From: an uncultured Anaeroplasmataceae bacterium
Lineage (GTDB): Bacteria; Bacillota_I; Bacilli_A; Acholeplasmatales; Anaeroplasmataceae
Reading direction: 5' to 3'
Assembly: GCA_944325035.1 (NCBI GenBank)
Contig: CALUYM010000001.1
Span: 248,001 to 312,000 of the forward strand
Length of the DNA stretch: 64,000 nt
A program made the translations under genes and the position numbers. The notes beneath the pieces were generated by a model. The model ran no database searches, was not told the origin of the DNA, and was given only the letters and a program-made list of their open reading frames with translations. Numbering within the stretch: the stretch's first letter is position 1; each line of letters opens with the position of its first letter. Shown here piece by piece: positions 8,483-18,213 of the stretch.

Positions 8483-9445
8483 TTAAGTAAAGTTATTATT
8501 ATTTGTACTATTTTTAAATATCCTTTTCCTAAATTTTATTTTCTTATCTTTTTTATTTTCACTTATTTTTTTATTTCTTAAAATTTCATCTTCTTTTTGC
8601 TTATTCATAAAATCATAGTATTCAACAATTGAATTCCAATTGTAGAATTTTGCATATTCAACAAGGGTTGAAACCTTATCCAAAAATAAAGCATCATTGA
8701 TAGCTTCAAGAAATAAAAGGCTTTTGTTACTGACAATTTCTAAAAATTTAGCAAAGTCCATTTCTTCATCATCATAGGTAACTTTTAAATCGGGAATTAT
8801 CTCATACTTATTTTTACATATAAATTGTTTAAATTTTGTCTCACTATTTTTATAAATTGTAAAATCCATTAATGCAGCATAAGCTTTAAATATAGGATTT
8901 GGATTTAAACAATTTTTAAAAATTTTCATAGATTCGCTGATATAGGTATCAATTTTTGGTAGTAAGTAAGTTTGGCTTAAAGTTTCCTTTAAAAAATCAA
9001 GCTCAGTAAATGAGTAAATAACGCAATTTTTAAATTTTATATAAAGTCGTTTTCCACTATTATCAACATTTTTACTATGAGCAAAATTATAATCATATTT
9101 TGAGTAATCGTCTTTTTTTAGATTGGTTTTTTTTAATTCCTCATAAAAGATGATTGATATAGATATAGAGTAAAGAAGTAACATATTATTTGGATAATAT
9201 TTATTTTTAATCGTTTCTTTTGTCATATTTTTTATAAACATATCTTGTTTATAATTTGTCATTTTTTTATATAAATCATAATCGAATGAATGAATTTTAG
9301 TTAATCGAAATAATTCGGGAATTTGATAAGAATTAGCGTATAAGAATAATTTTGTGTTTTCAACATCAAAGTATTTGTGATATTTATACTCAAGGCGATT
9401 AATGGTCTTTTTAGCCAAATAATACGAAGTATAAAAAAAACTCAT
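8483..9445 (-). CDS. Uncharacterised 320-residue protein
   Basis: I do not recognise this protein. It is rich in Lys, Asn, Tyr and Phe, has no signal peptide or clear membrane segment, and ends in a strongly basic tail (KKDKKIKFRKRIFKN) followed by Asn and Thr. Helical stretches dominate. A ribosome binding site (AGGAAGTGA-like) precedes the ATG, it has its own terminator, and it stands alone between two plus-strand operons. The composition and isolation suggest a lineage-specific gene. A remote relation to zinc-dependent phospholipase C-like proteins crossed my mind, but no metal-binding His pattern supports it. Confidence 0.6.
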   Translation of the reverse strand: MSFFYTSYYLAKKTINRLEYKYHKYFDVENTKLFLYANSYQIPELFRLTKIHSFDYDLYKKMTNYKQDMFIKNMTKETIKNKYYPNNMLLLYSISISIIFYEELKKTNLKKDDYSKYDYNFAHSKNVDNSGKRLYIKFKNCVIYSFTELDFLKETLSQTYLLPKIDTYISESMKIFKNCLNPNPIFKAYAALMDFTIYKNSETKFKQFICKNKYEIIPDLKVTYDDEEMDFAKFLEIVSNKSLLFLEAINDALFLDKVSTLVEYAKFYNWNSIVEYYDFMNKQKEDEILRNKKISENKKDKKIKFRKRIFKNSTNNNNFT

Positions 9446-9537
9446 AAATTCACTTCCTTTTTATTTTTATTATATCATATTTAAAAACAGTGTTTAAGCT
9501 ATTCATTTTAATTTATATTAAGAAAATGTGTTTCTAC

Positions 9538-9566
9538 TTTCAAATTAAGTCAATTTATTATATAAT
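9538..9566 (+). promoter_or_regulatory. Promoter upstream of gene 9585
   Basis: TATAAT at 9561-9566 with a weak TTTCAA 17 bases upstream, 18 bases before the start codon. Confidence 0.5.
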
Positions 9567-9584
9567 ATTGTTCGGAGGTTTAAC

Positions 9585-10460
9585 ATGGAAAAAATTACGA
9601 AAAATGATTTAGCTGAAATTGAAAGACAAATGTTTAATAAAGCACGTGATATCGATGTATGTGCATTTAATTGTCTTTTTACGGATTTTCCTAAAGAGTT
9701 ATTAATCGATGCCTTATCAATGTATCAAAATAAAGATGGTGGCTTTGGTCATGGTGTCGAGCCTGATAATTTAAATCCAAATTCAACCGTTTATGAAACC
9801 TATATGGCTTTACTATATTGTTTCCAAGGCGGATTTAAAAACTATAAAGAAAACGAAATGTTAGAACAAATGCTTAATAAAGCTTTTAATTTCTTATATA
9901 ATCGTAAACCTGATTGGTCATTATTTGATGAGAGTAATTTAAAGTTTGCAGCAGCTAGCCGTTTTCAAAATGATAGTAATTCAACATACCCAAAAATGGC
10001 TATAGTAGCATTAACTATTTATCTTTTAGATGATAAGAAAGTCTATTATAAAAAAGCACTAGAAAAGTTAGGTCAAATTGAAAAAGAATTAACTTTAAGT
10101 GATAGTTTAACATTTGAAGAAGCTTTTGGATATGAATTGTTATTCAACATTTTAAACAATAAACAAATTTCATATGCAAAAAATGTTTATGATTATTATA
10201 TTAAACTTAAAGAAATATTACTTAATGAAAATATTTTGTCTGAATCGAATGCAATTTACTATGTATTATTAAATAGTAAGTTAAAAGAAGAAGCATTAGA
10301 CTTAATTGTCAAATCTAGAAAGAATCATGGTTTATGGGAAGTTACTCATGAATGGGGTAATATGTATCCAGAAGCTGAAAGTGCTAAGCTTAAATGGTTA
10401 GGGCTTGTTACTTATCGCGATTTATATATCTTAAAACAAAATGGAAGAATCGAGGAATAA
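9585..10460 (+). CDS. Alpha/alpha-toroid (prenyltransferase/squalene cyclase-like repeat) protein
   Basis: 291 residues, probably cytosolic. The segment NKDGGFGHGVEPDNLNPNS resembles the QDGGFG motif of the (alpha/alpha)6 toroid superfamily (terpenoid cyclases and protein prenyltransferases), with later W- and Y-rich helices (KNHGLWEVTHEWGNMYPE). Bacillota carry many such proteins of unknown function; no catalytic DxDD motif is visible, so no enzyme activity is claimed. CGGAGG precedes the ATG. It lies 3 bases before gpmI and is co-transcribed with it, a pairing whose meaning is unclear. Confidence 0.7.
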   Translation: MEKITKNDLAEIERQMFNKARDIDVCAFNCLFTDFPKELLIDALSMYQNKDGGFGHGVEPDNLNPNSTVYETYMALLYCFQGGFKNYKENEMLEQMLNKAFNFLYNRKPDWSLFDESNLKFAAASRFQNDSNSTYPKMAIVALTIYLLDDKKVYYKKALEKLGQIEKELTLSDSLTFEEAFGYELLFNILNNKQISYAKNVYDYYIKLKEILLNENILSESNAIYYVLLNSKLKEEALDLIVKSRKNHGLWEVTHEWGNMYPEAESAKLKWLGLVTYRDLYILKQNGRIEE

Positions 10461-10463
10461 AAT

Positions 10464-11999
10464 ATGAAAAATAGACCTGTTGTATTATGTATTATGGATG
10501 GTTTTGGACTAGCAAAACCAGGAAAAGGAAATGCAGTTGATTTAGCTAAAAAACCTAATTTAGATAAGATTTTTGCAACATATCCACATACACATCTAGA
10601 CGCTTCTGGTGAAGCGGTTGGCCTACCTGAAGGTCAAATGGGAAACTCAGAAGTAGGGCATATGAATCTTGGTGCTGGAAGAATTGTGTATCAATCTTTA
10701 ACAAGAATTAATATTGCAATTAAGAATGGAGATTTCTTTAAAAATGAAGCTATTCGTAGTGCAATCGAAAATGCTAAGAATAATGGAAAGAAAGTTCATA
10801 TTTTAGGGTTAGCTTCAAATGGTGGTGTTCATTCGCATACAAATCATATAAAAGCTATTGGAATGCTTGCAAGCACTATGGGAGTTGACAAGGTATACTA
10901 CCATGCATTCTTAGATGGACGTGATGTACCACCTACAAGCGCCAAAGAATTCCTAACAGATATTTTAACTCAAGAAAATATAAGCGTTGCTACTGTATCT
11001 GGTCGTTACTATGGTATGGATAGAGATAAAAACTGGAATCGTATTCAATTATCATTTGATGCTATGACTAATATGAAAGGTATAGTATATAAGACTTGTT
11101 TTGAAGGAATTGATGCGTCATATGCGCAAAACATTTTAGATGAGTTTATGATACCTTTTATTGTTGATACAAATGGTCAAATTGAAGATGGAGATTCAGT
11201 AATTTTTGCAAACTTCCGTCCTGACCGTGCTATTCAAATTGCTACAGCTTTATCTAATCCAGAAGCAACATTTAGTTTAGTTAAGAATGAAACTGATCCA
11301 AAGTTAGATATTACTCATGCACCTAAGAATATTACTTTTGTTTCAATGATGAAATACGCTGATAGTGTTAAAGGTAGTCTTGCTTTCCCACTACAATCAT
11401 TTGATAATTTGTTTGGTGATGTTATTGCTAAAAATCATATGAAACAATTACGTATTGCTGAGACTGAAAAATATGCGCATGTTACTTTCTTCTTTGATGG
11501 TGGGGCTGATCGAGTAATTGAAGGTTCAGATCGTATTTTAGTTAATTCACCAAAGGTAGCTACTTATGATTTACAACCTGAAATGTCAGCATATGAGGTT
11601 TCAGATAAGTTATGTGAAGCAATTAAATCAGGCAAATATGATACAATTATTGTAAACTATGCAAACTGTGATATGGTAGGTCATACTGGAAATATTGAAG
11701 CTGCTATTAAGGCTGTTGAGGTCGTAGATGAATGTGTAGGGCGTTTAGTTGACACATTAAATGAAGTAGGTGGTGTAGCCTTAATTACTGCTGATCATGG
11801 TAATGCTGAAAGAATGTTAGATGAAGATGGAAATGCATATACAGCTCATACTACTAATTTAGTACCATTTGTTTTAACAAGTAATGAGTATAAATTAAGA
11901 GATGGTGGAATCTTATCAGATATTACTCCAACAATGTTAGAACTTCTAGAAATTGAAAAACCAATGGAAATGACTAGTACATCTTTAATTGTGAAATAA
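10464..11999 (+). CDS. gpmI: 2,3-bisphosphoglycerate-independent phosphoglycerate mutase
   Basis: 511-residue alkaline-phosphatase-superfamily enzyme that interconverts 3- and 2-phosphoglycerate in glycolysis, with two Mn ions. Metal-site motifs are CIMDGFG at the N-terminus, GNSEVGHMNLGAGR with the catalytic Ser, FLDGRDVPP, the Arg-rich NFRPDRA segment, and NCDMVGHTG plus ADHGNAE near the C-terminus. Full length. Enolase, the next glycolytic enzyme, is encoded 2.4 kb downstream but under a separate promoter. Confidence 0.98.
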   Translation: MKNRPVVLCIMDGFGLAKPGKGNAVDLAKKPNLDKIFATYPHTHLDASGEAVGLPEGQMGNSEVGHMNLGAGRIVYQSLTRINIAIKNGDFFKNEAIRSAIENAKNNGKKVHILGLASNGGVHSHTNHIKAIGMLASTMGVDKVYYHAFLDGRDVPPTSAKEFLTDILTQENISVATVSGRYYGMDRDKNWNRIQLSFDAMTNMKGIVYKTCFEGIDASYAQNILDEFMIPFIVDTNGQIEDGDSVIFANFRPDRAIQIATALSNPEATFSLVKNETDPKLDITHAPKNITFVSMMKYADSVKGSLAFPLQSFDNLFGDVIAKNHMKQLRIAETEKYAHVTFFFDGGADRVIEGSDRILVNSPKVATYDLQPEMSAYEVSDKLCEAIKSGKYDTIIVNYANCDMVGHTGNIEAAIKAVEVVDECVGRLVDTLNEVGGVALITADHGNAERMLDEDGNAYTAHTTNLVPFVLTSNEYKLRDGGILSDITPTMLELLEIEKPMEMTSTSLIVK

Positions 12000-12028
12000 G
12001 CATGTTGCTTTATTTAAAATTTAATATA

Positions 12029-12037
12029 TGTTATAAT
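12029..12037 (+). promoter_or_regulatory. Extended -10 promoter of the FMN riboswitch leader
   Basis: TGTTATAAT at 12029-12037, 8 bases before the aptamer; the -35 is weak (TTTATT at 12009-12014). Confidence 0.55.
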
Positions 12038-12044
12038 AAAAATG

Positions 12045-12145
12045 TCTTCAGGGTCGGGTGAAATTCCCAATCGGCGGTAAACTCCGCGAGCTTCGGCAGG
12101 AACTGGTGTAATTCCAGTAGCGACAGTATAGTCTGGATGGAAGAA
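12045..12145 (+). ncRNA. FMN riboswitch (RFN element)
   Basis: The leader has the conserved RFN blocks in order: AGGGTCGGGTGAAATTCCC, ATCGGCGGTAA, CGCGAGC, GCAGGAACTGGTG, TTCCAGTAGCGACAGTATAG and GTCTGGATGGAAGAAG, with TCTTC/GAAGA closing P1. TCAGGGTC (12048-12055) can also pair with GACCCTGA of the downstream terminator, giving a mutually exclusive antiterminator. FMN binding should release the terminator and shut off ribU. Confidence 0.95.
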
Positions 12146-12169
12146 GAAAAAATTTTTTATTGACGTCAT

Positions 12170-12200
12170 GACCCTGAGTTAATATCTCGGGGTCTTTTTT
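12170..12200 (+). terminator. Riboswitch-controlled terminator
   Basis: GACCCTGAG (12170-12178) pairs with CTCGGGGTC (12186-12194), followed by six T, directly upstream of ribU. It is the expression platform of the FMN riboswitch. Confidence 0.9.
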
Positions 12201-12218
12201 ATGGAAAGGAATTTTATT

Positions 12219-12851
12219 ATGAAAAATGTAAAAATAAAACGAATGATTTTAATTGCTATGTTAACTGCAATTTCACTGGTACTATATATATTAGGGCCTA
12301 AATTTGCATTGCCTATTTTCCCTAGTTTTTTAGAAATTAATTTTAGTATGTTACCAATTTTTATTGGTTTGTTTATACTAGGACTTAAAGATAGTTTGTT
12401 GATTATTTTACTACGTTTTTTAATTAAACTACCGTTTAGTTCAACAGCTTCAGTTGGAGAAATCGCAGATTTAATATTAGCAATTATAACAGTAGTACCT
12501 AGTCACCTTCTAATGAATTATGTTAAGGGTAGAGGACATAGTATAATTCAGTTTATTGGAATTTTAATTTCATGGAGTATTGCAGGGGTTATCTCTAATT
12601 GTTTTTCACTTCCGTTATATATGGAAATGTATGGAGGAAAAGAGGTAATAATTGGTGCAATGAGTATGGTTTCAAATGTTAATGCAAGCAATTATTTTTG
12701 GAAATATTTACTTATTTGTGTTATTCCGTTTAATTTAATTATTGCTAGTTCTGTTTTAATCATAACATTCCCTGTTCATTCAAGATTAAAAATTGTTTAT
12801 AAAAATTTTAGATTAGAAAAGACAATCGGAGAAAAAAATGAAAAAATGTAG
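12219..12851 (+). CDS. ribU: Riboflavin ECF transporter S component RibU
   Basis: 210-residue integral membrane protein with about six hydrophobic segments, the substrate-binding S component that works with the shared ECF module (EcfA, EcfA', EcfT, none in this window). The N-terminus IKRMILIAMLTAISLVLYIL and LEINFSMLPIFIGLFILG are typical of RibU. The FMN riboswitch independently supports riboflavin as substrate. ATG 12219 follows AAAGGA at the right spacing; an ATG at 12201 sits inside the terminator's T-tract end and is rejected. No riboflavin biosynthesis genes are present here. Confidence 0.93.
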   Translation: MKNVKIKRMILIAMLTAISLVLYILGPKFALPIFPSFLEINFSMLPIFIGLFILGLKDSLLIILLRFLIKLPFSSTASVGEIADLILAIITVVPSHLLMNYVKGRGHSIIQFIGILISWSIAGVISNCFSLPLYMEMYGGKEVIIGAMSMVSNVNASNYFWKYLLICVIPFNLIIASSVLIITFPVHSRLKIVYKNFRLEKTIGEKNEKM

Positions 12852-13140
12852 AATTATAATTTTAAAAAAAGTTACTCACTTCGATTTGATTGAAAAATTT
12901 GAAAATCCGATACTAAATGCTTGTAACTTAAATATTGGTGATACTTTTATTTCAGTTGACGCTAAAATTCCTCAAAATTTTTGTGAAAGTGCATGGCAAA
13001 ATTTATATCCATATGTTTTAGCATTGGCATCTGGTGGAACAGATATTTTTAATGGTTGGATGAAAAATAAGAATCAAGTAGTTATTTCTTGTAATGATGG
13101 TTTTAGACCAGTTAGTTTTTTAATTGAAAGTATTGAATAA
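12838..13140 (+). CDS. TIGR04076 family protein
   Basis: 100-residue soluble protein matching the TIGR04076 family: an N-terminal CRIIILKK strand, CNLNIGDTF, FCESAW and a conserved LASGGTDIFNGWM followed by CNDGFRPVSFLIE. Function unknown. The cysteines at conserved positions suggest metal or redox chemistry, but this is not established. It overlaps ribU by 14 bases and therefore falls under the FMN riboswitch, which hints at a flavin connection. Confidence 0.8.
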   Translation: MKKCRIIILKKVTHFDLIEKFENPILNACNLNIGDTFISVDAKIPQNFCESAWQNLYPYVLALASGGTDIFNGWMKNKNQVVISCNDGFRPVSFLIESIE

Positions 13141-13158
13141 AATTAAGAATATTATCTA

Positions 13159-13200
13159 AAAATAAGTTGAAACTATATATGATTTCAACTTATTTTTATA
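13159..13200 (+). terminator. Terminator of ribU operon
   Basis: AATAAGTTGAAA (13161-13172)/TTTCAACTTATT (13183-13194), a perfect 12-bp stem with a T-rich tail. Confidence 0.88.
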
Positions 13201-13229
13201 TTGTTTAAAGAAATGTAGATAAAAAATAG

Positions 13230-13258
13230 TTTATTTTAAATAACTTTTTTGCTATAAT
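13230..13258 (+). promoter_or_regulatory. Putative promoter of the DegV gene
   Basis: TATAAT at 13253-13258 with a weak TTTATT 17 bases upstream. Confidence 0.45.
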
Positions 13259-13318
13259 TCATTTGAAATTCAAAAGATTGTAATAAAATATTAAATTGAT
13301 TGGAATGGAGAAAATAAT

Positions 13319-14203
13319 ATGTGTAATTATGTGATTGTTAGTGACTCGACTTGTGATTTAACTGATGAGTTAACTTCTAAGTGGGATGTTAAAATTCAAC
13401 CAATGACATTTCGTATAAATGATAATGAATATAAAAACTATTTTGACGAAAGAGATATTTCATTGAAAGATTTCTATGACAAAATGAGGGCTGGAAATAA
13501 CGCATCAACTTCGCAATTAAATACCGTTGAAGTTGAGGATTTCTTTCGCCCATATTTAAAAGAAGGCAAAGATATTTTATGTATTGCTTTCTCATCTGGT
13601 CTTTCAGGCAGCTATAATTCGATTCGTATTGCTAAAGATTTGTTACTAGAAGAATATCCTGAGCGTAAGATAATAATAGTTGATTCGCTTTGTGCTTCAG
13701 CTGGAGAAGGGTTATTAGTTTATGAAGCAGCTAAAAACCGAAATAAAGGATTAAGTCTGGAAGATAATGCTAAAAACTTAGAAGAATTTAAATTTAAAAT
13801 TCAACATTGGTTTACAGTTTATGATATTGATACTCTACGTCGAGGAGGAAGACTTTCTAATTCAACTGCATTTGTAGCTAAAATGTTAAACATTAAACCT
13901 GTTTTAAATGTGGATAACGAGGGACATTTACAAGCTATCTATAAGAAAGTTGGACGTAAAGTAGCAATGCGTCAACTTATAGACTCAACCATTGCTGGGT
14001 ATAATAAAATGGAAGAAAATATTACAATTATATCACATGCTGATTGTAAAGAAGATGCTGAATTATTAAAGAATATGTTAGAAAAAGCATATGTAAACGA
14101 AGGAATAAAGTCAGAAATTTATATTACTAAAATAGGCCCTGTTATTGGTTCTCATGCAGGACCAGGAACTCTCGCTTTATTTACAGTTGGTCATAAACGT
14201 TAA
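13319..14203 (+). CDS. DegV family fatty-acid-binding protein
   Basis: 294 residues. The N-terminus VIVSDSTCDLT, the STSQLNTVEVEDFF block, AFSSGLSGSYNS, and C-terminal GPVIGSHAGPGTLALF are the hallmarks of DegV (FakB-type) proteins, which bind a fatty acid and, in species with FakA, present it for phosphorylation. RRGGRLS and a helical cap domain are present. No fakA-like kinase is nearby. The organism also makes fatty acids de novo (operon at 41.7 kb), so this protein may serve uptake of exogenous fatty acids. Monocistronic. Confidence 0.93.
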   Translation: MCNYVIVSDSTCDLTDELTSKWDVKIQPMTFRINDNEYKNYFDERDISLKDFYDKMRAGNNASTSQLNTVEVEDFFRPYLKEGKDILCIAFSSGLSGSYNSIRIAKDLLLEEYPERKIIIVDSLCASAGEGLLVYEAAKNRNKGLSLEDNAKNLEEFKFKIQHWFTVYDIDTLRRGGRLSNSTAFVAKMLNIKPVLNVDNEGHLQAIYKKVGRKVAMRQLIDSTIAGYNKMEENITIISHADCKEDAELLKNMLEKAYVNEGIKSEIYITKIGPVIGSHAGPGTLALFTVGHKR

Positions 14204-14304
14204 ATTTAATTGATATCAAGAAATTATCTGGATTCTTTTTAAATCTAACAATAATAAAAATTGCCTTTTTCTGTTAACTTTTAAATAAATCAAGAATAAT
14301 ATAG

Positions 14305-15694
<1,390 letters not shown>

Positions 15695-15700
15695 TAATAA

Positions 15701-15739
15701 AAAAGCTAGTGAGGCATATCTCGCTGGCTTTTATTTTTG
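15701..15739 (+). terminator. Terminator of eno
   Basis: AAAAGCTAGTGAG (15701-15713) pairs with CTCGCTGGCTTTT (15720-15732) around GCATAT, followed by ATTTTTG. Confidence 0.9.
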
Positions 15740-16063
15740 TTAAAACAAATAGTTTTCTATATAACGTATTAATAACATAAAACAATAAAATATAATTTAC
15801 AATAAACTTAGTTAAATATGCAATATAAGCATGAAAAACTATAAATTAAAGGTATTAGACATATATAAAAAAAAATTTTATAATAAAGTAGTCAGCCTAT
15901 ATTAAGAATATAGAAGCTTTATCAAAGAATCAAATAAAAATATGAATAGTTAATGCGATATAAGTTTATTATTTTTTTGAAATATTACTCTTAAAAATAA
16001 TAGAAAAATATTTAGCTTTTTAATAATACTACTAATTTAAATAAATTAAAGATAACAATTTTA
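15740..16063. other. AT-rich intergenic stretch
   Basis: About 320 bases with stop codons in all frames, several poly-A/T runs and no convincing hairpin, RNA gene or coding remnant. I see nothing beyond low-complexity AT-rich sequence. Confidence 0.5.
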
Positions 16064-16072
16064 TGATATAAT
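16064..16072 (+). promoter_or_regulatory. Extended -10 promoter of the DUF3737-patB operon
   Basis: TGATATAAT at 16064-16072; no good -35. The leader is about 75 bases. Confidence 0.5.
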
Positions 16073-16155
16073 AATATTGATATAAAGTTTTTAATTAATA
16101 TATTACATATAAAAAGATAGCTACTTTTGACATTAAACAGTTAGAGGTGTATGAT

Positions 16156-17022
16156 ATGGGTAAAAAAATAGAAATTTATAATCAAGTATATACTGGTGAA
16201 CGTTCACTTTTTATGATAAAAGATGCATTTATTAAAGGATGTCGTTTTTATGATGGAGAATCTCCACTAAAAGAAACAAAAAATTTAGAGATAGATGATT
16301 GTGATTTTGAATGGAAATACCCTTTATGGTATGCTACTAATATAAAGGTTTCAAACTCAACTTTTAAAGACAGTGCCCGTTCAGGTATTTGGTATACTAA
16401 GAATATTGAAATTACAAACACAGCATTATTTGCACCTAAGCTTTTTAGAAGATCAACTAATATTACAATTAAAGATAGTGTATTATCGCATGCATTAGAA
16501 ACTTTATGGAATTGTCAAAATATCGAACTTGATAATGTAGTAATTAAAGGAGATTATGTTGGGTTAAACTCAGAGAATATTAAACTGAATAATGTCGTTG
16601 TAGATGGAAATTACTTTTTAGATGGGGCTAAAGAAGTTGTTATTAGAAATTCTAAGATTATTTCTAAGGATGCTTTTTGGAATTGTGATAATGTTTATGT
16701 TGAAAACAGTATCATAAATGGTGAATATTTAGCTTGGAATACTAAAAATATAGTTTTTAAAAATTGTATTATTAAAAGTGAGCAAGGTTTGTGTTATATT
16801 GATAATTTAGTCTTAGATAATTGTGAACTATTAAATACAAGTTTGGCATTTGAATACTCAAGCGTTAAAGCTAAAATTAATAATATAGTAGATAGTATCA
16901 AAAATCCCAATAAGGGAATTATTGAGGCATTAGGAATTAAAGAGATCATTTTTGATCAAAACATAAAGACAAGTCCTGATGCCACAAACATTATTATTGA
17001 AGAGGGTGAAAATAATGTATAA
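16156..17022 (+). CDS. DUF3737 family right-handed beta-helix-like protein
   Basis: 288 residues, no signal peptide. It starts MGKKIEIYNQVYTGERSLF and consists of repeated strands of the form xxIxNSxxxxxDxxWNxxNI, giving a ladder of Asn, Trp and Asp residues typical of pectate-lyase-like beta-helices. DUF3737 proteins of Bacillota share WKYPLWYA and GIWYTKNI as seen here. Function unknown. ATG 16156 follows AGAGGTG; an upstream in-frame GTG overlaps that site and is rejected. The gene overlaps the PatB-like gene by 8 bases, implying coupled expression. Confidence 0.85.
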   Translation: MGKKIEIYNQVYTGERSLFMIKDAFIKGCRFYDGESPLKETKNLEIDDCDFEWKYPLWYATNIKVSNSTFKDSARSGIWYTKNIEITNTALFAPKLFRRSTNITIKDSVLSHALETLWNCQNIELDNVVIKGDYVGLNSENIKLNNVVVDGNYFLDGAKEVVIRNSKIISKDAFWNCDNVYVENSIINGEYLAWNTKNIVFKNCIIKSEQGLCYIDNLVLDNCELLNTSLAFEYSSVKAKINNIVDSIKNPNKGIIEALGIKEIIFDQNIKTSPDATNIIIEEGENNV

Positions 17023-18181
17023 TTTTGATGAGGTTGTAACTAGATATAATACGGCATCTTCTAAATGGGATGTTAAGAATAATGAATTGCCAATGTCTAT
17101 CGCAGATATGGATTTTAAAACATGTCCTGTTGTAATTGAAGCTATTGAAAATAGAATAAAAATTGGTGCATTTGGATATTCATATCCAACAGAAGAATGG
17201 AAAGAAAGTATTATTAATTGGTGGAAAAATTATCATAATTTTACTTTTGATTCTCAAAATATTATTTTTTCAACAGGGGTAATCCCTTCTATTTCTGCTT
17301 GTGTTAATAGATTAACAAATATTGGGGATAATATTGTCTTATTAACTCCAGTTTATAATATTTTTGTAAATTCTATTGTAAACCATGGGCGTCATTTGGT
17401 AGAATCTGAGCTATTGTACAAAGATAATGAATATTCTATTGATTATCTTGATTTAGAGGAAAAACTTTCCCATCCATTAACTACAATGCTAATTTTATGT
17501 AATCCACATAATCCTATTGGTAAAATTTGGGATAAAGATGATTTATATAAAATAGCTAAATTATGTAAACAATATGGTGTAATTGTTTTAAGTGATGAAA
17601 TCCATTGTGATTTATGTGACGCAAACAGTTCCTATACTCCATTTTTAAGTGTTTCAAGAGATGCTCAAGAGATAGGCGTAATGCTTTTATCTGCTAGTAA
17701 GGCTTTTAATTTAGCTGGCCTTCAAGGATCAGCGGTAGTCATTTTAAATGAATTAACCTTTAATAAAGTCCAAAGAGCTTTAAACTCGTATGAAGTAGCA
17801 GAACCTAACTTCTTCGTTATTGATGCAATGATATCAGCTTTTAATAATGGTAGAGAATGGTTGCTAAATCTTAATGATTATTTAGAAAAAAATAAAAATT
17901 ATGCCAAAACATTTATAAGAAACAATTTACCTAATCTAAAAGTAATAGATGGTAAGGCAACTTATTTGCTTTGGATTGATTGTAGAGAAATTACAAGTAA
18001 TACAGATGAACTTCAGGAGTTCTTAAAAAATGAGACTGGACTTATTTTGTCTAATGGTTCAAGCTACAAAGGAAACGGACATTATTTTTTACGTATGAAT
18101 ATTGCAACTCAACGTATTCGTTTAGAAGATGGATTAAAACGTTTAGAAAATGGTATTAGAAGATTTTTGAAACGAAAATAA
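17015..18181 (+). CDS. PatB/MalY-type PLP-dependent C-S lyase (cystathionine beta-lyase family)
   Basis: 388-residue fold-type I PLP enzyme of the aminotransferase class I/II superfamily, MalY/PatB branch. It begins NFDEVVTRYNTASSKWD and has MSIADMDFKTCP, NPHNPIGK, SDEIHCDL and the PLP-lysine motif SASKAFNLAGLQG. Such enzymes cleave cystathionine or cysteine conjugates to release homocysteine, ammonia and pyruvate; some, like MalY, also modulate regulators. The convergent AraC-type gene next door may regulate it, but that is only proximity. ATG 17015 follows GAGGGTG. Confidence 0.9.
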   Translation: MYNFDEVVTRYNTASSKWDVKNNELPMSIADMDFKTCPVVIEAIENRIKIGAFGYSYPTEEWKESIINWWKNYHNFTFDSQNIIFSTGVIPSISACVNRLTNIGDNIVLLTPVYNIFVNSIVNHGRHLVESELLYKDNEYSIDYLDLEEKLSHPLTTMLILCNPHNPIGKIWDKDDLYKIAKLCKQYGVIVLSDEIHCDLCDANSSYTPFLSVSRDAQEIGVMLLSASKAFNLAGLQGSAVVILNELTFNKVQRALNSYEVAEPNFFVIDAMISAFNNGREWLLNLNDYLEKNKNYAKTFIRNNLPNLKVIDGKATYLLWIDCREITSNTDELQEFLKNETGLILSNGSSYKGNGHYFLRMNIATQRIRLEDGLKRLENGIRRFLKRK

Positions 18182-18185
18182 AATT

Positions 18186-18213
18186 GATGAGGAACTAATC
18201 CTCATCATCTTTT
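18186..18213 (+). terminator. Terminator of the patB operon, overlapping the araC-type 3' end
   Basis: GATGAGGA (18186-18193)/TCCTCATC (18199-18206) around ACTAA, then seven T. The 3' arm is also the last codons (Asp-Asp-Glu-Asp) of the convergent gene. Confidence 0.85.
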
